From NCBI RefSeq assembly GCF_018324385.1, contig NZ_AP019536.1, positions 2,232,001 through 2,296,000 of the forward strand: DNA of 64,000 bases, given 5' to 3'. Made by a program: the position numbers and the translations under genes. Each line of letters begins with the position of its first letter. Position 1 is the first letter of the stretch. Below are positions 60,533-64,000 of the stretch, piece by piece. The DNA comes from Ferrigenium kumadai. GTDB lineage: Bacteria > Pseudomonadota > Gammaproteobacteria > Burkholderiales > Gallionellaceae. The notes below the pieces were generated by a model. It saw only the letters and a list, made by a program, of their open reading frames with translations. It made no database searches and was not told where the DNA came from.

Positions 60533-61717
60533 TTAGTCTGCCTGCTTGCGCAGGAACGACGGGATGTCGAGCATGTCCATGCCGGACTTCTCCATCGCAT
60601 CGATGGTCTCGCGGCGGCCGCGGCGCATCACGGCCGGGGTATCCAGCTCGCTGTAGTTCACTCCCGGGTTGCTGGTGGCGAACGGCTCGTTGTCGGTACC
60701 GGTGCGCTGGTAGGTAGTCTCTTCGCCGCGATACACCACTTCCGGCTTCGTCTGCTTGCGTGCCAGCGGTGCGCCCAGGCCGGTTGCCACCACAGTGACG
60801 CGCAACTCGTCGCCCATCGCCTCGTCGAACACGGAACCCACGATCACGGTCGCTTCTTCTGCGGCGAACTGTACGCACTCCATCACGTCGTCGATCTCCT
60901 TCAGCTTCAGGTTGCTCGAGGAAGTGATGTTCACCAGCACGCCGCGCGCGCCGGACATGTTCACGTCTTCCAGCAGCGGGCTTGCGATGGCGCGTTCTGC
61001 AGCGGTGCGCGCGCGGTCAGCGCCGTTGGCGATTGCGGAACCCATCATCGCCATACCGTTTTCCGACATCACGGTGCGAACGTCGGCGAAGTCCACGTTG
61101 ATCAGACCGGGCACGTTGATGACCTCGGCGATGCCCGCGACTGCACCCTGCAGCACGCCGTTGGCGGCCTTGAATGCTTCCGGCACGGTGATGTCGTTGC
61201 CCAGCACTTCCATCAGCTTGGAGTTCGGCACGATGATCAGCGAATCGACATGCTCGTGCAGCGCCTCGATACCGGCCTTGGCGAAACGCATGCGGTTGCC
61301 TTCGTAGGTGAACGGCTTGGTGACCACCGCCACGGTGAGGATGTCCAGCTCGCGCGCGATCTGTGCGACGATGGGTGCCGCACCGGTGCCGGTGCCGCCG
61401 CCCATACCAGCGGTGATGAACACCATGTTCGCGCCGGCGATCAGTTCCTTGATGCGCTCGCGGTCTTCTTCCGCCGCAGCCTGGCCGACCGACGGCTTCG
61501 CGCCCGCGCCCAGGCCCTTGGTGATGTTTGCCCCGATCTGCAACTGGGTGCGCGCCTTGCTGCGCTTGAGAGCCTGTGCATCGGTGTTGATGGCGATGAA
61601 CTCCACCCCCTGCACGCCCTGCTCGATCATGTGATCGACCGCGTTGCCGCCGCAGCCGCCCACGCCGATCACCTTGATCACCGCATCCTGAGTTTGCGCT
61701 TCCATGATTTCAAACAT
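60533..61717 (-). CDS. ftsZ: Cell division protein FtsZ
   Basis: 394 residues. The GTP-binding signature GGGTGTG is at 106-112, the T7 loop region NVDFADVRTVM is near 207, and the C-terminal conserved peptide LDIPSFLRKQAD ends the protein. AAGGAG lies ahead of the ATG at 61717; the longer open frame is discarded. It assembles the Z ring. It is next to ftsA and ftsQ as usual. Confidence 0.97.
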   Translation of the reverse strand: MFEIMEAQTQDAVIKVIGVGGCGGNAVDHMIEQGVQGVEFIAINTDAQALKRSKARTQLQIGANITKGLGAGAKPSVGQAAAEEDRERIKELIAGANMVFITAGMGGGTGTGAAPIVAQIARELDILTVAVVTKPFTYEGNRMRFAKAGIEALHEHVDSLIIVPNSKLMEVLGNDITVPEAFKAANGVLQGAVAGIAEVINVPGLINVDFADVRTVMSENGMAMMGSAIANGADRARTAAERAIASPLLEDVNMSGARGVLVNITSSSNLKLKEIDDVMECVQFAAEEATVIVGSVFDEAMGDELRVTVVATGLGAPLARKQTKPEVVYRGEETTYQRTGTDNEPFATSNPGVNYSELDTPAVMRRGRRETIDAMEKSGMDMLDIPSFLRKQAD

Positions 61718-61774
61718 CGTTATTCTCCTTTTCGTAATTGCAAAACAAACCCTGAACCTGCCAAAACCCAAACG

Positions 61775-63013
61775 CTAAAAATTACCCTGGAACCATGCCT
61801 TCATCTTCGCCAACACGTCGCTGAATGAACCCGACTGCGCACGCGTTTCCTCGGTGCGCTGGAAGTGCTCCAGCCCGTACAGCAACAGGCCGACGCCGGT
61901 CGCCATGCGCGGTGTCTTCACCACGTCCGAAAGGCCGCCGACGTACTTGGGGATACCCAGGCGCACCGGCATGTGGAATATCTCTTCGCCCAGCTCGACC
62001 ATGCCCTGCATCGCGCTGCTGCCGCCGGTGATGACGATGCCGGACGACAGCAGGTCCTCGAAGCCGCTGCGGCGCAGCTCCTGCTGCACCAGCGAATACA
62101 GCTCCTCGACGCGCGGCTCGATAACCTCTGCGAGGGTCTGGCGCGACAGCATGCGCGGCCCGCGCTCGCCCACGCCCGGCACTTCGATCGCGCCGTCGTC
62201 GGCCAGCTGGCGCAGCGCACAACCGTGCTTGATCTTGATGTCTTCCGCATCCTGCGTCGGCGTGCGTAGCGCCATCGCGATATCGTTGGTGATCTGGTCT
62301 CCAGCGATGGGGATCACTGCGGTATGGCGGATCGCACCGCCGGTAAACACGGCGATATCGGTGGTGCCTCCGCCGATATCGACGATGCACACGCCCAGTT
62401 CCTTCTCGTCCTCTTCCAGCACTGCCTTGCTCGATGCCAGCGGCTGCAGGATCAGCTCGTTCACTTCCAGCCCGCAGCGGTGGATACACTTCATGATGTT
62501 CTGCACCGCAGCGACCGCGCCGCTGACGATGTGCACCTCCACGTCCAGGCGCATGCCGCTCATACCCAGCGGCTTCTTGATGCCGTCCTGTCCGTCGATG
62601 CTGAACTCCTGTTCGAGGATGTGCAGAATCTGCTGGTCGCCCGGCAGACTGATCGAGCTTGCAGTCTCGACCACGCGATCGATGTCGGTGACCGCGACCT
62701 CCTTCTCCTTGATCTTCACCATGCCGCGCGAATTGATGCCGCGGATATGGCTGCCGGCGATGCCGGTATAGACCTCGTGTATCTTGCAGTCGGCCATCAG
62801 CTCGGCCTCTTCGAGCGCGCGCTGGATCGCGCCGACAGTGGCCTCGATGTTGACCACCATGCCCTTCTTCATGCCGCTAGACTCGTGCATGCCCATGCCG
62901 ATCACTTCGAGCATGCCGTCCGGCTTCACCTCGCCGACGATGGCCACGATTTTGGACGTACCGATATCCAGACCGACCACCAGGTTCTTGGCATCCTTGC
63001 TGTTTCTACTCAT
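61775..63013 (-). CDS. ftsA: Cell division protein FtsA
   Basis: 412 residues of actin fold: VVGLDIGTSKIVAIVGEV at the N-terminus, VVDIGGGTTDIAVFTGG-like stretch near 205 and SSGIVITGGSSAMQGM near 330. The C-terminal amphipathic membrane helix (VLAKMKAWFQGNF) is present. It ties FtsZ to the membrane. It sits 19 bases after ftsQ. Confidence 0.97.
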   Translation of the reverse strand: MSRNSKDAKNLVVGLDIGTSKIVAIVGEVKPDGMLEVIGMGMHESSGMKKGMVVNIEATVGAIQRALEEAELMADCKIHEVYTGIAGSHIRGINSRGMVKIKEKEVAVTDIDRVVETASSISLPGDQQILHILEQEFSIDGQDGIKKPLGMSGMRLDVEVHIVSGAVAAVQNIMKCIHRCGLEVNELILQPLASSKAVLEEDEKELGVCIVDIGGGTTDIAVFTGGAIRHTAVIPIAGDQITNDIAMALRTPTQDAEDIKIKHGCALRQLADDGAIEVPGVGERGPRMLSRQTLAEVIEPRVEELYSLVQQELRRSGFEDLLSSGIVITGGSSAMQGMVELGEEIFHMPVRLGIPKYVGGLSDVVKTPRMATGVGLLLYGLEHFQRTEETRAQSGSFSDVLAKMKAWFQGNF

Positions 63014-63032
63014 CTCTGTTCTCCACTGCCTG

Positions 63033-63737
63033 CTAACCGTTTAACGCACCGCCCAGCGCAAAGCCGTTGCGGTAACGCAAATCCACATATCTCACCGAAC
63101 CCTCCATCGCCGCAAGGCTGTATGGGTACACCGAAACGAAGCGCGCCAAGCGCTGTTCCATCTCCTCGCGCCCCAGTTCCAGCACCATGCCGTTGCTCAG
63201 GTGCAGCTGCCAGGCATGCCGCGGCGTCAGCGCGATCTGCGCGACTTTCAGGTTCAGCGCAGCGAGTTGCTGGCCGAATTCGCCGTAGCGCTGCTTGATC
63301 TCGAATGAATCGCCGTCCTGTCCGATGAACGCCGGCAGCGTCTCTTCACTGTAGGCGTTGAACACCTCGCCCTGCATATTCACCAGCGCATCGCCGTTCC
63401 AGCGCGCCAGCACCTGATGCTCTTCCAGCTGCACAACCAGCCGATCGGGAAACTCGCGCCGGATACTGACGCTGCGCACCCAGGGCAATTGCTCCAGCGA
63501 CTGCCGCAGGCGCTCGATGTCCACGGTGAAGAAGTTTCCATCGATCTCCTTGCGCGCCACCTTCAGCACATCCTCTGGAACCACCCGCTGCGGCGCTGCA
63601 TTCAGACGCACGCTGTGCAGCGGGAACAGCCCCGGCAGATGCACGGCATACCAGACCGCGCCGGACAACACCGCCAGCACGCTGAAAGAGATCAGCGCGT
63701 TGGCGATGTTGCGCAGCAGCGGCGCGTTATCCCACAT
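63033..63737 (-). CDS. ftsQ: Cell division protein FtsQ
   Basis: 234 residues: short cytoplasmic tail, one membrane helix (about 15-34), then a POTRA domain ([20 protein letters not shown]) and the FtsQ beta domain with [17 protein letters not shown] near 86-102. It recruits FtsB and FtsL. The ATG at 63737 overlaps the ddl end by 11 bases. Confidence 0.94.
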   Translation of the reverse strand: MWDNAPLLRNIANALISFSVLAVLSGAVWYAVHLPGLFPLHSVRLNAAPQRVVPEDVLKVARKEIDGNFFTVDIERLRQSLEQLPWVRSVSIRREFPDRLVVQLEEHQVLARWNGDALVNMQGEVFNAYSEETLPAFIGQDGDSFEIKQRYGEFGQQLAALNLKVAQIALTPRHAWQLHLSNGMVLELGREEMEQRLARFVSVYPYSLAAMEGSVRYVDLRYRNGFALGGALNG

Positions 63738-64000
63738 GCGCCAGCTCCAGCACCTTCACCACCAGCTGTTCGAAACTGATACCTGCCTGCCGCGCCGCCA
63801 TCGGCACCAGGCTGTGGTCGGTCATACCCGGCGAGGTGTTGATCTCCAGCAGGTAGGGCTGACCGCTCTCGCTCATCAGGAAATCCACGCGCCCCCAGCC
63901 CTGTCCGCCAATCAGCGCGAACGCCTGTTTCGCGAGGTGCTGCATCTCCGCTTCCTTTTCCACGCTCAGGCCGCACGGGCACAGATAACGGGTGTCGTCG
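63727..64000 (-). CDS. ddl: D-alanine--D-alanine ligase, C-terminal part (runs off right edge)
   Basis: Only the last 90 residues are in the window. The frame is open to the right edge and reads [11 protein letters not shown] at its start. The ATP-grasp C-terminus is visible: [20 protein letters not shown] with metal-binding Asp, Glu and Asn, then [19 protein letters not shown]. It makes the D-Ala-D-Ala dipeptide for peptidoglycan. Order ddl-ftsQ-ftsA-ftsZ confirms the call. Confidence 0.94.
   Translation of the reverse strand, partial: DDTRYLCPCGLSVEKEAEMQHLAKQAFALIGGQGWGRVDFLMSESGQPYLLEINTSPGMTDHSLVPMAARQAGISFEQLVVKVLELAHVG

Overview
The window is a GC-rich, densely coded chromosomal segment of a Gram-negative betaproteobacterium. 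Evidence for this is LPS/outer-membrane genes (msbA, lpxC, lgt), a type II secretion system, a division cluster in the order ddl-ftsQ-ftsA-ftsZ-lpxC, 6S RNA beside zapA, and a solitary BtuM-type vitamin B12 transporter. Two monoheme cytochromes and a giant FAD/Fe-S oxidoreductase would fit a respiratory or lithotrophic Nitrosomonadales/Gallionellaceae-like bacterium, but that placement is inference. I see no tRNA, rRNA, CRISPR, prophage or intact insertion sequence.

Layout. 1-5.3 kb: partial corA, thpR and a 1273-residue FAD/Fe-S oxidoreductase. 5.3-12 kb: an unrecognised 539-residue protein, a nested inverted-repeat element, phoR-phoB behind a three-repeat PHO box, a sodium:solute symporter with a His-rich tail, ahpC and a GFA-family protein. 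12-15.2 kb: msbA, then divergent cobS-cobC. 15.2-26.1 kb: a type II secretion system split into two divergent operons, gspCDEF (minus) and gspGHIJKLMN (plus), with no gspO of its own; the prepilin peptidase pilD lies at 48.9 kb. 26.2-27.3 kb: a class III nucleotide cyclase fused to a PilZ domain.

27.4-37.9 kb is one minus-strand cobalamin operon, btuB-btuM-cobA-cbiA-bluB-cbiB-cobD-cbiP-cobU-cobT, headed by a cobalamin riboswitch. It covers uptake, corrinoid adenosylation, amidation, aminopropanol attachment, lower-ligand synthesis (BluB) and nucleotide-loop activation. CobS and CobC, encoded 13 kb away, complete the loop assembly. No corrin-ring methyltransferase is present. The operon is peppered with REP-type palindromes, two of which are read in frame inside cbiP.

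37.9-47.6 kb: a coiled-coil gene with an apparently leaderless promoter, zapA, 6S RNA, an EVE-domain protein, a TSUP transporter, an amino-acid permease, two related cytochromes c (one a lipoprotein on a long Ala/Pro linker), a hexose-6-phosphate mutarotase, ilvD, lgt and a CorB-like CBS protein. 47.7-51.4 kb: the pilC-pilD-coaE-zapD-yacG cluster. 51.4-55.1 kb: a Nudix/ThiE-like fusion, a DUF815-type AAA ATPase, argJ and a cyclic-nucleotide-binding protein, with short palindromic repeats between them. 55.2-64 kb: secA, an M23 peptidase, a DciA-like protein, a small membrane protein, lpxC, ftsZ, ftsA, ftsQ and partial ddl.

The points most worth follow-up are the cyclase-PilZ fusion, the BtuM gene and candidate switching helix under the B12 riboswitch, repeats inserted in frame into cbiP and coaE, the nested inverted-repeat element at 7.0 kb, and the leaderless promoter at 37.9 kb.
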